Assembly (NCBI GenBank): GCA_019694515.1
Contig: JAIBBU010000001.1
Span: 1-64,000, forward strand
Reading direction: 5' to 3'
From: Oligoflexia bacterium
GTDB lineage: Bacteria; Bdellovibrionota_C; UBA2361; JBGSMV01
DNA: 64,000 bases
Part shown: positions 16,677 through 26,018 of the stretch, in pieces
How the letters are laid out: every line of letters begins with the position of its first letter
How positions within the stretch are numbered: the first letter of the stretch is position 1
Translations under genes and position numbers: made by a program
Notes under the pieces: generated by a model
What the model was told of the DNA's origin: nothing
The model's database searches: none
Seen by the model: the letters and a program-made list of their open reading frames with translations, nothing else

Positions 16677-18122
16677 ATGCTCCGCCTGTTTGATCGGGGG
16701 TCAGAGTTGGTAGGAATGGCGCAGGAACTTTCAGTATTGGTAATTGATGACGACCAGGCGGTTAGAAGCTCGCTTTGTCTAAATCTGGAACAGGCCCACT
16801 ATGCGCCTCGCGGCGTGGAGAGCGGTGTTCGCGCTCTGGAGTTATTGAAGACCGAAAAGTTCGATATCGTTCTTTGCGACCTAAGAATGCCGGAAGTTGA
16901 CGGGATCGAGTTTATCCGGCGTTGCAAGGAAGTTAATCCGCATACTGCAATTGTGCTGATGTCTGGGTTCGGATCGCATGAGTTAGCGCTCGATGCGATG
17001 AAGGCCGGGGCTTATGATTATATATCGAAGCCATTTGCGGTCGAAGAGCTGATTTTTACCCTCCGCAAGATTGAGGAACGAGAAAAGTTAAAGGAAGAGA
17101 ACGAGGAGCTAAAATCAGCGCTGACTCAAAAGTATAACTTTTCCAACATCATCGCGCAGAGCCAGAGCATGCGCGATATCTTTGAAACCGTTAAGCGCTT
17201 GGCCAACTTTAATACTACGGTACTGATCACCGGTGAGTCCGGCACCGGGAAAGAACTCTTGGCGCGCGCTATCCATCACAATTCTCCGCGGCGGGGCCGT
17301 CCCTTTATCGCCATCAACTGCGGCGCGATTCCCGAAAATCTAATGGAGTCGGAGCTCTTTGGACACAAGAAGGGGGCCTTCACCGATGCTTCACGGGATA
17401 AACGCGGGCTTTTTGAGGAGGCTTCAGGCGGCACAATTTTCTTGGATGAGATCGGCGAGATGCCTCCCCATCTTCAGGTCAAGCTTTTGCGGGCACTCCA
17501 GGAGCAGCAGATTCGCAGGGTCGGCGACGAGGAGTTAGTGACGATCGATGTGCGGGTGATAGCTGCGACGCTGCGGGACCTTGAAGAAGATGTGAAGATG
17601 GGGCGATTCCGCGATGATCTTTATTACCGTCTGAATGTCGTTTCGATGCATATTCCGCCGCTGCGTGAGCGGCCCGAAGACCTGCCGGTGTTAATCCAGC
17701 ACTTTCTTAAAAAGCACAATAAGCGGCTCGGCTTAAATGTAAAAGGAGTCGACCCGGAAGCGCTCCGCTGCATGCTGGCTTACTACTGGAAAGGCAATGT
17801 GCGGGAGCTGGAGAACTGCGTGGAGCGGGCGTTGGTGCTGACCGATAGCGAGATGATTGATTTAGAAAGTTTACCAGCGCAGCTTCGAAAACCTGCCGCG
17901 CCAGTAGCGGCTGTTTCACAGCTGGACTCGATCCCGGACGATAATCTATCGATTAAACAGCGCACTAAGGCACTCGAGGTTGATCTGATTCAAAAGGCTC
18001 TGAAAAAGACCGCCGGCAATCGCACCCATGCTGCGCGCGTGCTGGAGATTAGCCACCGCGCACTGCTATATAAACTCAAAGAGTACGGGCTTGCGGGCGA
18101 CTCCGAAGCGCAGGACGATTAG
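16677..18122 (+). CDS. sigma-54-dependent response regulator, NtrC family
   Basis: 481 residues. A receiver domain (about 17-130, phosphoacceptor D68 in VLCDLRMPEVDG), an AAA+ sigma-54 activation domain (about 155-390) with Walker A GESGTGKE (about 186-193) and Walker B 'GTIFLDEIGEM', and a Fis-type helix-turn-helix (about 435-475, 'NRTHAARVLEISHRALLYKL'). The loop that contacts sigma-54 reads GAFTDA (about 233-238) instead of the canonical GAFTGA. The start ATG has GGGGAG at ideal spacing. No partner kinase is adjacent; the hybrid kinase at 36626 is the only complete one in the window. Confidence 0.93.
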   Translation: MLRLFDRGSELVGMAQELSVLVIDDDQAVRSSLCLNLEQAHYAPRGVESGVRALELLKTEKFDIVLCDLRMPEVDGIEFIRRCKEVNPHTAIVLMSGFGSHELALDAMKAGAYDYISKPFAVEELIFTLRKIEEREKLKEENEELKSALTQKYNFSNIIAQSQSMRDIFETVKRLANFNTTVLITGESGTGKELLARAIHHNSPRRGRPFIAINCGAIPENLMESELFGHKKGAFTDASRDKRGLFEEASGGTIFLDEIGEMPPHLQVKLLRALQEQQIRRVGDEELVTIDVRVIAATLRDLEEDVKMGRFRDDLYYRLNVVSMHIPPLRERPEDLPVLIQHFLKKHNKRLGLNVKGVDPEALRCMLAYYWKGNVRELENCVERALVLTDSEMIDLESLPAQLRKPAAPVAAVSQLDSIPDDNLSIKQRTKALEVDLIQKALKKTAGNRTHAARVLEISHRALLYKLKEYGLAGDSEAQDD

Positions 18123-18146
18123 TTCAGAGATATTCTTTAGTCTGAG

Positions 18147-18755
18147 ATGATTCCAAAACGAATCGTATGTTTCGGGGCCAGCACGATCTATGGCCGCGTC
18201 GATCCCGAGGGCGGCGGCTTCACAGCGCGACTACGCGCCTGGCACGAGGGCAATGCACGCTCTAATGCGGTGTTTAGTTTAGGCATCGAGGGCCAGCGGA
18301 CCTCCGCGCTTTTGAAGCGCTTTTCACTCGAGGTGCCGCCACGTAATCCCGGCTTGGTGCTGATTAACACCGGCCTAAATGACACCCGGCGTGAAGGGTC
18401 GGAGAGCGCCCCCTGGTCTGTTCCGTTAGGTGAGTTCCGGAAGAACTTATCCGATCTGCTGCAGAATGCTAAAGCGCTCTGCGAGGTCGCTGTGATCGGT
18501 CCGTTTCCTATAGACGATACCCGCACCCGTCCGATAAGAATTGAACCGGTTTGGTATCTGCTAAGCGATGCGGCCGAAATTAATGCAGCGACCCGTGATA
18601 TCTGTGCAAAGCTTGAGGTCCCTTTTTTGGATCTGTTTGCAAAATGGAATGGCAAACCCAAACCGGAGCTGCTTTACAGCGACGGGCTGCACTGCAATTC
18701 CGCCGGGCATGCGTGGCTCTTTGAAGAGGCTAAGACCTTTATTGCATCCCGGTAG
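18147..18755 (+). CDS. SGNH/GDSL hydrolase
   Basis: 202 residues without a signal peptide. SGNH blocks are visible: block I 'CFGASTIYG' (Ser12), block II glycine near 'SLGIEGQRT', block III 'INTGLNDTR' (Asn), block V 'YSDGLHCNSAGH' (Asp and His of the catalytic triad). Members are esterases, lipases or acyl hydrolases; this one would be cytoplasmic. It starts 24 bases after the sigma-54 regulator and is probably read with it. Confidence 0.88.
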   Translation: MIPKRIVCFGASTIYGRVDPEGGGFTARLRAWHEGNARSNAVFSLGIEGQRTSALLKRFSLEVPPRNPGLVLINTGLNDTRREGSESAPWSVPLGEFRKNLSDLLQNAKALCEVAVIGPFPIDDTRTRPIRIEPVWYLLSDAAEINAATRDICAKLEVPFLDLFAKWNGKPKPELLYSDGLHCNSAGHAWLFEEAKTFIASR

Positions 18756-18854
18756 CTCTCTCTGGTTCGTAATAATAAACGGCCCAGGGGCCAGGGAACA
18801 ATCTCGATCTGTGCATCCAGAATGTGGTATTAGGCTGTTATCCTTTTTCCAGCG

Positions 18855-19439
18855 ATGTATATGCATATGAAGATGAGTGCGATTTTCTTGGCAGTAGTTT
18901 TTCTCGGTGTCGAGGTTCAGGCCGCGCCGATTTACAAGTGGAAGGATGCCGACGGCACGGTGCACTATGCCAGCAAGCCGGTTAATGCGAAGGCTCAGCC
19001 GGCGGACCTGCCGACCATTATGCGGGGTGAGGTCAAGATTCCTAAACAGATGTTAAGCAGCTGCGATCAGCACGGCGGCATTAACTGTCAGGCGGGAGCG
19101 GATAAGGATGGTTCGGTTATCTGCTATGATGGCTTTACCAATGCCGCAGCGCGTTATCGCTTTTCCTGCAACAGCCCCAAGCTGGAAATTACCGAGATCT
19201 CCGATCCCGACCAGGAGGGAAGCTTTAAGGTCTATGTGCGAAATTCTACATCAGTCGCCGCTTCAAGCGCCGCGATGTTCTTTAAGCCTTTGGATGGAAA
19301 AGAGATCAAGCTGGAGGGTCCCGCCGAGATTGAACCGTTTGGGTTGGTTGAATTTATGTTCCGCCCGAGCGGCAAACCGCTAGCGCTTGCTAAGGTAGAT
19401 ATTGGAAATCTAAACCTGACCTGCGCCAATTGTCCGTAA
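18855..19439 (+). CDS. DUF4124-domain secreted protein
   Basis: 194 residues. A signal peptide (start at one of the in-phase Met codons, MYMHMKM; cleavage near VQA about residue 23) is followed directly by 'APIYKWKDADGTVHYASKPV', the DUF4124 signature found in many proteobacterial envelope proteins. Residues about 85-110 contain a conserved-looking four-cysteine cluster ('SSCDQHGGINCQAG', 'VICYDG', 'FSCNSP'), and the C-terminus ends 'LTCANCP', so disulfide bonds are likely. Function unknown. Confidence 0.7.
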   Translation: MYMHMKMSAIFLAVVFLGVEVQAAPIYKWKDADGTVHYASKPVNAKAQPADLPTIMRGEVKIPKQMLSSCDQHGGINCQAGADKDGSVICYDGFTNAAARYRFSCNSPKLEITEISDPDQEGSFKVYVRNSTSVAASSAAMFFKPLDGKEIKLEGPAEIEPFGLVEFMFRPSGKPLALAKVDIGNLNLTCANCP

Positions 19440-19456
19440 GCGGCGGTGATGCCGCT
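19439..19456 (+). terminator. hairpin after the DUF4124 gene
   Basis: AGCGGC and GCCGCT form a perfect six-pair stem with a six-base loop, overlapping the stop codon. There is no clear T-run after it, so it is only a weak candidate for an intrinsic terminator. Confidence 0.3.
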
Positions 19457-19775
19457 CTTGTGATTCAGCTGCATGATGACGGGACAAAATTACTTCAAAA
19501 TTCATACTCAGCGTCCCGCTCGCACCCAGCCAGCACCCGGCTTCGGATTGCATCGTACCCTTTGGAGTGCAGGGCCGGTCTTCGCCCTCCCCTAAGTGGA
19601 AATACAATACTGTTCTTCGCCTCGAACCCGCTTCTAACGCGACAGCAGCCCGGTTGTGCCCTGAAAGGTACCACCAACACAGCAGAGCTAAAGGGCCTTC
19701 TGGCAGTGCAAAAAAAGTAATGATATCATGCGGTTAAATTAAGAACTGATCGGCGCAAAAGCTAATCTAAATAAT
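19457..19775. other. gene-free stretch
   Basis: About 320 bases with short open frames on both strands, none with a ribosome site or a familiar product. The middle (about 19500-19690) is G+C-rich and could fold, but I could not match it to SRP RNA, 6S RNA, RNase P or tmRNA. The last 50 bases are AT-rich and probably hold the promoter of the tldD-like gene. Confidence 0.4.
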
Positions 19776-21404
19776 ATGCTTCCAAAGTCGAGTATAGACC
19801 GCATTATCCCCATCCTGAAGAAGAGCGCTCGCCGTGCGCTCAGGATGCAGGTGCGCGGATTTCCCAAGCCCTACTACTGCTCTTTCGTGCTGCGCGATAT
19901 CAACTGGTTCAATACCTGGGCTGGCAGCGGCTCGATGTACCGCAATCGCGCCGACCATACGCGCAATGTTTATTGCGATATCCGGGTTGGCAGTTATCGC
20001 AACGATCAGGTTACCGATGGCGGCCTCAACGATAATGACGAAGAGCTGGATTCGGTTGGTCATGTCACGATGCCGATCGATGACACCAATTACGAGGGCA
20101 TGAAGCTCGCCCTTTGGCGTTTGACCGAAGCCAAATTCAAAGAGGCCCTGGCTGATTACAACCAAAAAGAGTCGCAACGGATCTCGATGATTGACCCTAA
20201 TAGCGACTTTGCGTCGTTCGTTAAGGTCCCTGCGGTGCGCTCCATCAAGTACGTTCAGCCCGAGAAGGTTGATGAGGAGAAGTGGGTAAAGTTCTGCAAA
20301 CGGGCGTCTGAATGGATGTCAGGACTGCCGCATGTGACCTCCTCCTGGGTAGAGTACGATTCAACCCAGGAAACCCGCATTCTTGTGAGTACGGAAGGCA
20401 GTGTGATTGTCCAGCACTCTCAGGTATTTTCGCTTTCCGCTAGTTTCAGGAAGCTGACCAAGGAAGGTTCCCATATCGAGCAGGAGATGGTTTTCAACGT
20501 CGGCCGCCAGAAGGAGCTGCCGGACATGCGCGCCTTTAAGAAGCAGGCGTTGCAGAAGCATGAGCAATTATTAAAACTAATGAATGCCCGAAAGATCCAT
20601 GCCTTCTCGGGCCCGGTGCTGCTGTGTCCGGGGCCCTCGGGGCTGCTCTTTCACGAAGCCATTGGGCATCGCTTGGAAGGCAGCCGCTTGCTCTCCAGCG
20701 GAGAGGGACAAACTTTCAAAGGCCAGGAGGGGAAGCCGGTTCTCAATCTAGAGCTTACTATCCGTGATAATCCCAAGCTCAAGGAATTCAAAGGACAGCG
20801 CTGCATCGGCGCTTACGATTTCGACGATGAGGGCAGCGCTGCTCAGGATGCGCTGCTGGTTGAAAATGGGGTGCTGCGTGATTTTCTAAATACCCGCGCG
20901 GCTACACGCAAGAAAAACTTCGCTCCCAACGGGCACGCCCGCAATAAGAAGTTTCAGCGCCCGATTAGCCGCATGGCGGTAACGATCATCGAGGGCAAGA
21001 AAGCGCTTAATATGCAACAGCTGCGTGAACTATTGATCGCCGAAATTAAGCGGCAAAAGAAGCCTTTCGGAATGATTGTGTACGAGACCGCAGGCGGCGA
21101 AACGGAGACCAACAGCTACGATTTTCAGGCGTTCTCGGGAGAGATCTCCTACGCCACCTTAATATATCCCGATGGTAAAGAGATTGTGGTGCGGGGGGTA
21201 AACTTCGTCGGGACGCCATTGCAGGCGCTTAACAATATTATCGCCATTGGAGATCAGCAGAGTATTGATAACGGCTACTGCGGCGCCGAGTCTGGATTTC
21301 TTCCGGTAACTACCATTTCTCCTGCTGTCTTGCTCCGGAACTTAGAGCTGCAGGCTCAAGAAGAGGAGCTTGTAACGCAATATCTTTTACCCAGCCCCCG
21401 GTAG
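19776..21404 (+). CDS. TldD/PmbA-family metalloprotease
   Basis: 542 residues. The zinc-binding motif HEAIGHRLEG (about 293-302, HExxxH) is characteristic of TldD, the catalytic partner of TldE/PmbA, which cleaves unfolded peptides and matures microcin B17. Also family-typical are 'GSAAQDALLVENGVLRDFLNTR' and the glycine-rich C-terminal half. It is longer than E. coli TldD by about 60 residues, mostly at the N-terminus. No tldE-like gene is adjacent, so the protein may act alone or with a distant partner. Confidence 0.85.
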   Translation: MLPKSSIDRIIPILKKSARRALRMQVRGFPKPYYCSFVLRDINWFNTWAGSGSMYRNRADHTRNVYCDIRVGSYRNDQVTDGGLNDNDEELDSVGHVTMPIDDTNYEGMKLALWRLTEAKFKEALADYNQKESQRISMIDPNSDFASFVKVPAVRSIKYVQPEKVDEEKWVKFCKRASEWMSGLPHVTSSWVEYDSTQETRILVSTEGSVIVQHSQVFSLSASFRKLTKEGSHIEQEMVFNVGRQKELPDMRAFKKQALQKHEQLLKLMNARKIHAFSGPVLLCPGPSGLLFHEAIGHRLEGSRLLSSGEGQTFKGQEGKPVLNLELTIRDNPKLKEFKGQRCIGAYDFDDEGSAAQDALLVENGVLRDFLNTRAATRKKNFAPNGHARNKKFQRPISRMAVTIIEGKKALNMQQLRELLIAEIKRQKKPFGMIVYETAGGETETNSYDFQAFSGEISYATLIYPDGKEIVVRGVNFVGTPLQALNNIIAIGDQQSIDNGYCGAESGFLPVTTISPAVLLRNLELQAQEEELVTQYLLPSPR

Positions 21405-21415
21405 AAAATTTTCCG

Positions 21416-22357
21416 TTGAGCGGGTTGGTTAGGCTCGGGATTAATTCTATAATCACGCCGATGAACCCGTTTCTTGGTGGTATAAAGCAGTTTTTTAGCT
21501 CTCTGGGCCATGCCATTTTTCCGGAATTCGCTCCGGGCTTTCGAACTAGACATCTGACCGAGGAGTTATTGCGGTGTGACGACCCTTTAGCAGCCGCAGA
21601 GGTTGCCCACTTACTGCAGCCCTTATTGCGCCCAAGTTATATACCCGGGAGCGACGGAGAGACCTCGCTCCCGAGTGCTGAAGAAACATCCGAGGTCGAT
21701 TCTGCAATCAAAACCCTGCTTACGCAGTTTGCAAACCCAGCCAACCAGCGTCTGAGGATCGCAATCATTAAGGCCCTCAGCGGGGGCGTGCGCCCTGATG
21801 TGATGGTCGTGATGGCGGAGGCGCTTCTAGATCCCGACCCTAATCTTTCGGCCGCTGCGGTCGATGCTTACATGGACACGATTACTACCTCGCGCCGGCA
21901 CGGACCGTTTGGAAAGAGGTGCGCACAAACGATCGGGCACAGTATATTAGATGCATTGGAGCTGCGCGCTTCCAGCCAACCCAAGGCTCCCGAGCCTGCC
22001 GACGTTTCGAAGAGTAGTGCTCGGCTACGCCGCTGGGCCCGTTCGCCGGCCGTGGCAGTTCTCTATGCATGTTGCAACCAGGGCAACCACGCTACTCCCT
22101 TAGCAGAGTTAATTGAAAATCCGATCTATGGGCACGACGATCGATACGACGCCGTCAAAGATATGGATGTACGGGCGGGTGAAGGATTCAGAAATTCGGA
22201 GATTCAAAAAGCGCTGAGGTCAGTAGTTCGATCGCGCGGGGATAGCTGGGAACTGCGGGTGATGGCAGATATCGCCCTGTTTCGCATGAGCGATGGAAAG
22301 CAGCGGCATTTCTCAATGGGTGCGTGGGATAAAGCTCTGGGTCTAGCGGAGATGTAG
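21416..22357 (+). CDS. hypothetical protein, HEAT-like helical
   Basis: 313 residues from a TTG at 21416 or 298 from the ATG at 21461 (MNPFLGGIKQ); neither has a good ribosome site, and I list the longer. The middle (about 95-165, 'LRIAIIKALSGGVRPDVMVV', 'ALLDPDPNLSAAAVDAYMDT') reads like HEAT or armadillo-type helical pairs. It lies 12 bases after the TldD-like gene and is probably in the same transcript. Function unknown. Confidence 0.55.
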   Translation: MSGLVRLGINSIITPMNPFLGGIKQFFSSLGHAIFPEFAPGFRTRHLTEELLRCDDPLAAAEVAHLLQPLLRPSYIPGSDGETSLPSAEETSEVDSAIKTLLTQFANPANQRLRIAIIKALSGGVRPDVMVVMAEALLDPDPNLSAAAVDAYMDTITTSRRHGPFGKRCAQTIGHSILDALELRASSQPKAPEPADVSKSSARLRRWARSPAVAVLYACCNQGNHATPLAELIENPIYGHDDRYDAVKDMDVRAGEGFRNSEIQKALRSVVRSRGDSWELRVMADIALFRMSDGKQRHFSMGAWDKALGLAEM

Positions 22358-22405
22358 TGTCGATCCATCAACTGCGTAATTAATCGAGAACTGACGCCGC
22401 TCCTT

Positions 22406-23305
22406 TTAAGCAGCTCTTAAATCTAAGGTGAGATGAATCTGCTTACACCGCAGGCTTTCCAAGGCCCTGGAGTCTTCGTCAAGTAATAGAGTGAAACTTA
22501 TAGTCGGTTGCCGGGCAGCGAGAGCGGCGTCCGCGGCGATAATTGCGCCGATGGCATCCTCGCCAAGATAGTCAGTCTTCCGCAGATCAAGAATCACGTT
22601 GTGCTTAGCCCTAGCCACAAATTGAGCTAACTCCTCAGCGAAGATTTTAGATTCAGAGCGACCATCAGAAATCTGGGTTGGTTTGCTGGTTAGGATCTCG
22701 GCCTCGCTGCGTGAGTCGTATTTGCGGGTCAGCGCGGGCCCCGACCAGTTTGGCCGCTCGCTGTCTTTGGTATCAAGCTTTACGCGCGGGAATTTGCCCT
22801 CTGTGTCTAATTGAGTAACGGCGATTGTGGAGGCTGAGGCAGCTGCTTTAGCGGCAGCCTGCAGATGTGCGTCGATCGAATGTGCAAGCCTAAAGGCCTC
22901 GGGCGTTATGCTCGGCGGTTGATGCCGCATTAGTCTAGTTAAATCACTGAAGAGGTTGGGTCTGCCACTCAGCCCAAGGTCCCTAAGGGGCTGCGATTGC
23001 GTATCCGATTGATAGAGCAGGAGGCTACGGGGATCCTTCAGAGCGCCAAGGACTATTCGACCGAAATCACTCCGGTGTAAACGGGGCAGCTCGCTGATAT
23101 CCAGCACCACCGAGAAATCTCTCGGAGCGGTGCAGAGATTCATCAGCGTCTCAAAGCTAAGATCGATTTGATTTCCGCTGCTAACGGCTTCGGGAGTGAG
23201 CTTAACCATCACCCGTGTCTCACTCCAGGGGGTGATTGTAACTCCCGGGCTAACGCTGACCGAGGTGTCGATCGCCTTTGGATGCGGATTTTTCAAATCG
23301 AACAT
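22406..23305 (-). CDS. protein with two STAS-like segments
   Basis: 299 residues. Two segments have the STAS/anti-sigma-antagonist pattern of a strand ending in Asp followed by a helix: 'FSVVLDISELPRLHRSDFGR' (about 83-102) and 'HNVILDLRKTDYLGEDAIGA' (about 238-257). Residues between about 150 and 215 are Ala/Ser-rich and probably a linker. Neither has the usual phosphorylatable Ser right after the Asp-containing strand turn (Asp-Ser), so any switching is unclear. This is inference from pattern. Confidence 0.5.
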   Translation of the reverse strand: MFDLKNPHPKAIDTSVSVSPGVTITPWSETRVMVKLTPEAVSSGNQIDLSFETLMNLCTAPRDFSVVLDISELPRLHRSDFGRIVLGALKDPRSLLLYQSDTQSQPLRDLGLSGRPNLFSDLTRLMRHQPPSITPEAFRLAHSIDAHLQAAAKAAASASTIAVTQLDTEGKFPRVKLDTKDSERPNWSGPALTRKYDSRSEAEILTSKPTQISDGRSESKIFAEELAQFVARAKHNVILDLRKTDYLGEDAIGAIIAADAALAARQPTISFTLLLDEDSRALESLRCKQIHLTLDLRAA

Positions 23306-23423
23306 GCGCCTATCCGATGGGTGAAACTATCCGGTCATTCTACTATGTTCTGAAACCTTAACCCACCTTAAAATTCATGGGGGTCGCATGCCCTTTTCTA
23401 GAGCCGAGCGGCTATTATGCGGG

Positions 23424-24998
23424 CTAGCTATTCAACCGTAACCTGATGTTGGTCAAAATATCTCTAAAGATTGCCCGCAACTGGGTGGCATCTTCGGTTG
23501 GATAATATTTCCCCGGTTTACTCGTTCGCAGATCGAGGTAGCTCCTTACATAACCATTCGGTTCATCAGGCCAGCTCAATGCGCGTTGTTGATCATTGGC
23601 TAATCGATTTAGGAAGAAATCCTTTCGGTGGAGAGTGTCATCGTTAAGGGTCTGGTAGAAATTGTCTGTAATACTTTCATTTTGCCCCACACCGATGGTG
23701 TAAAGTGAACAGCCCATATCACGCACGTAATCGCCCATCGCTAGGGCGGTTAAGTAAGGAAGTCGGCGTAAATTGGCGGAGTCATCGGTGCCGTCTAAGG
23801 GAAATAGTTGATAAAGCCGACCGGAAGTTTGATCACTGCTTTCAGTGCCGGGGACCCTAAAACGGATTTCGCTGGAGGTGCCCAAGCAATTTCCGATCGT
23901 GTCGCACACAGGATTCGAACCTGAATCGAAAGCTAATAGCCGCACTCCAGTTGTTGAATAGGTATCAGTACCGTTGGTGCGATACCAATGATTAATGTAA
24001 ACCGGAGGCTCCCCATTAGTCGCGTAAGAATACCATTTAGTTGCTGCGGTGGCGGGACTTGGAAACTCAGGAATGCCGGGCGTACCTGCCGGGGGCTGCC
24101 AGTTGGCAGTGGACACATTGGGGGCGCCGTCTGTGAAAAAGATCATAAAGCACGGCAGATTGGGCTGGGCCAGCTTCTTAGTACGAATACTTTCCCAACC
24201 CCTGAAAATGGCCTCTGAGGCGTTGGTACGCCCGGCAGCCGACAGCTGATTGTCAATCACGTTCAGCATGGCTGCCCGTTGTGTGTCAATCTGTTCGGCA
24301 GAATCGTAGTAGTCGTTGGCTTGCACCCGGGTTGTGGCAATTTGAGTGAAGGTATTAAGCGCTACCATGTCTCGCCCGGTGCCGCGCAGGGAGCTTACGA
24401 AATCGTGCGCGGCAATTTTTAGTGCCGCGAGCTTTGTGCCCTTCTCAGGATGATCGCCATCCACCAGCTCGGCCATCGATCCGGAATTATCCAGAACCAG
24501 CGATATAATTGCAGCGCGTGCTTCGGCCTGCGCACTCGCGGCTAAAACAGTGCCGGAATTAAATCCAGGAATCAGCCCCAAGACCAGCAGGCGTGGGCGG
24601 ATAGTCCCGCTGACCGTCATCCGCAGCCCTAAGACCGGGGCGCCCGGCTCTGCAGGTTCGCTCTCCGGAGCCGCCCAGGTCGCTTGCACCTGAATGCGGT
24701 CATCGCCGTAACCGGAGTGATTCAAATTTTCCTTGGCAATCAACGCGGCTTTATCGCTTGCGACCGCATTTGCAGCCTCCTGTTCTCCTCCAGTTGCGAT
24801 CGGTTTAATTAGAATGCGCGCGCCGGCCATAGCTCCGGCATCGACCGCGCGCTGCAGCTCTACCTGTGCTTTGTAATAGTTGGTCAAATCGACCGCCAGC
24901 CCCAGCACAGCCAGGATGCCAAAGAACATCAACAGAAAGAGCGGCAGCACCGCTCCGTATTGCTTGTCTTTTGGGCGCTTAGAATATTGTTGATTCAT
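23424..24998 (-). CDS. TadG-like pilus protein with VWA domain
   Basis: 524 residues. The N-terminus ('YGAVLPLFLLMFFGILAVLG' then 'LAVDLTNYYKAQVELQRAVDAGAMAGA') is the hallmark of TadG-type Flp-pilus-associated proteins. A von Willebrand A domain starts near 165 with the MIDAS motif LVLDNSGSMAE and continues to about 480, including 'CFMIFFTDGAPNVS'. TadG proteins anchor to the membrane and are thought to help Flp pili attach. It overlaps the upstream TadE-like gene by 20 bases and forms a three-gene set with it and the next. Confidence 0.85.
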   Translation of the reverse strand: MNQQYSKRPKDKQYGAVLPLFLLMFFGILAVLGLAVDLTNYYKAQVELQRAVDAGAMAGARILIKPIATGGEQEAANAVASDKAALIAKENLNHSGYGDDRIQVQATWAAPESEPAEPGAPVLGLRMTVSGTIRPRLLVLGLIPGFNSGTVLAASAQAEARAAIISLVLDNSGSMAELVDGDHPEKGTKLAALKIAAHDFVSSLRGTGRDMVALNTFTQIATTRVQANDYYDSAEQIDTQRAAMLNVIDNQLSAAGRTNASEAIFRGWESIRTKKLAQPNLPCFMIFFTDGAPNVSTANWQPPAGTPGIPEFPSPATAATKWYSYATNGEPPVYINHWYRTNGTDTYSTTGVRLLAFDSGSNPVCDTIGNCLGTSSEIRFRVPGTESSDQTSGRLYQLFPLDGTDDSANLRRLPYLTALAMGDYVRDMGCSLYTIGVGQNESITDNFYQTLNDDTLHRKDFFLNRLANDQQRALSWPDEPNGYVRSYLDLRTSKPGKYYPTEDATQLRAIFRDILTNIRLRLNS

Positions 24999-25578
24999 AC
25001 AGCAATCGCTCCGGTTCGTCAGGATCAGGTGATAGGAACAACCTGCCGATCATTGGAATCAGCGGTTTGTACCTTAGATATACTTCCCCCGTAGCGACTA
25101 CCCCATTTGAGAGCATCAGCGGCCGATGCTCCCCGTCGGCTGTTAGAAAATCAACCGCGTGATAACGTGCGCGGGTGCTGTCTGACAATCCCGCAGCAGC
25201 TTGCGGCGCGACGGCCGACCTAGTTTCACAACCAGAATCAAAATCGGTGCAGCTATTCACATACTTGAAGAGTGAAATTACCACTCCTAAATCGTTTTGC
25301 CCGTCAGCCGGATTGGCAAAGCCTAAAATATCGGTCCCTTGAATATACAGTGCGTTCTGGGCATCACTGACGCAATTTTGGAGAGTTGCCTGATCGTCAA
25401 TATCTCCACAGCGGCGAAACACGGAATATCCTGCTTCGCGGCTGAGCAGCGCCGCCGTCTGATGGATGCGCAAAACATTGCTGAATTCAAGGCAGGCAAA
25501 TGCAGCAAGTAACAGAACCGGTAGCACCATTGCAAGCTCGAGATAAACTACACCTTTGCTTTGCATACTACTCATCAA
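24979..25578 (-). CDS. TadE-like pseudopilin
   Basis: 199 residues. A hydrophobic N-terminus with the TadE pattern (GVVYLELAMVLPVLLLAAFA then CLEFSNVLRIHQTAALLSREAG) followed by a globular exported part with three cysteines. TadE-like proteins are prepilin-peptidase substrates or membrane accessories of Flp-type pili. The glutamate at the expected +5-like position (LELA) is present. Second gene of the set; two bases separate it from the upstream gene. Confidence 0.8.
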   Translation of the reverse strand: MMSSMQSKGVVYLELAMVLPVLLLAAFACLEFSNVLRIHQTAALLSREAGYSVFRRCGDIDDQATLQNCVSDAQNALYIQGTDILGFANPADGQNDLGVVISLFKYVNSCTDFDSGCETRSAVAPQAAAGLSDSTRARYHAVDFLTADGEHRPLMLSNGVVATGEVYLRYKPLIPMIGRLFLSPDPDEPERLLYESTIF

Positions 25579-25580
25579 TA

Positions 25581-26018
25581 TCAGTTTGTACTCGATTCCC
25601 TGCTGATCAGAATCTTAGCGATAAAGTTTACCGGAACAGTTTGCCAAAACATCTTCAGATTCGGATTAACCGAGAGCTGCATTAACTGAAATCCATCGCC
25701 GATCTGATCGCCGTCGCAACCCACGTCACCGGCTGTACAGATCCTGACCTGCGTGGTGCTGAGATCGACCCCCATGGCACCGGCTTTGCGCTTTACCCGC
25801 GATTTGAGTTCCCCCGCGGTCATAGTGCCTGAACTTAGTTGACGGTAAACCAAAGATTCCCGGGCGACAGAGCTTAGTGCAAACTGGACCGTTGCGGCGC
25901 GATAGAAGACCAGAGCGGTATCGCAAGCCAGCAATACTACGAAGAGGAACAGCACCATGGCGGTGGCTGATTCAACCATTACAGCGCCATGCTGACTGGA
26001 AGATCTATATTTGCGCAT
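25581..26018 (-). CDS. TadE-like pseudopilin
   Basis: 145 residues. The N-terminus 'HGAVMVESATAMVLFLFVVL' has the TadE pattern with a conserved Glu, then 'RAATVQFALSSVARESLVYR'. The C-terminal half contains two cysteines ('VRICTAGDVGCDG'), likely a disulfide. First gene of the tadE-tadE-tadG-like set. No tadA, tadB/C, flp or secretin gene is in the window, so the assembly machinery must lie elsewhere. Confidence 0.78.
   Translation of the reverse strand: MRKYRSSSQHGAVMVESATAMVLFLFVVLLACDTALVFYRAATVQFALSSVARESLVYRQLSSGTMTAGELKSRVKRKAGAMGVDLSTTQVRICTAGDVGCDGDQIGDGFQLMQLSVNPNLKMFWQTVPVNFIAKILISRESSTN

Noticed and set aside
19500-19690. Structured RNA such as SRP RNA or 6S RNA
   Set aside because: The conserved loops of SRP RNA (GGAAGG/AGCA) and the long 6S rod with central bubble are absent.
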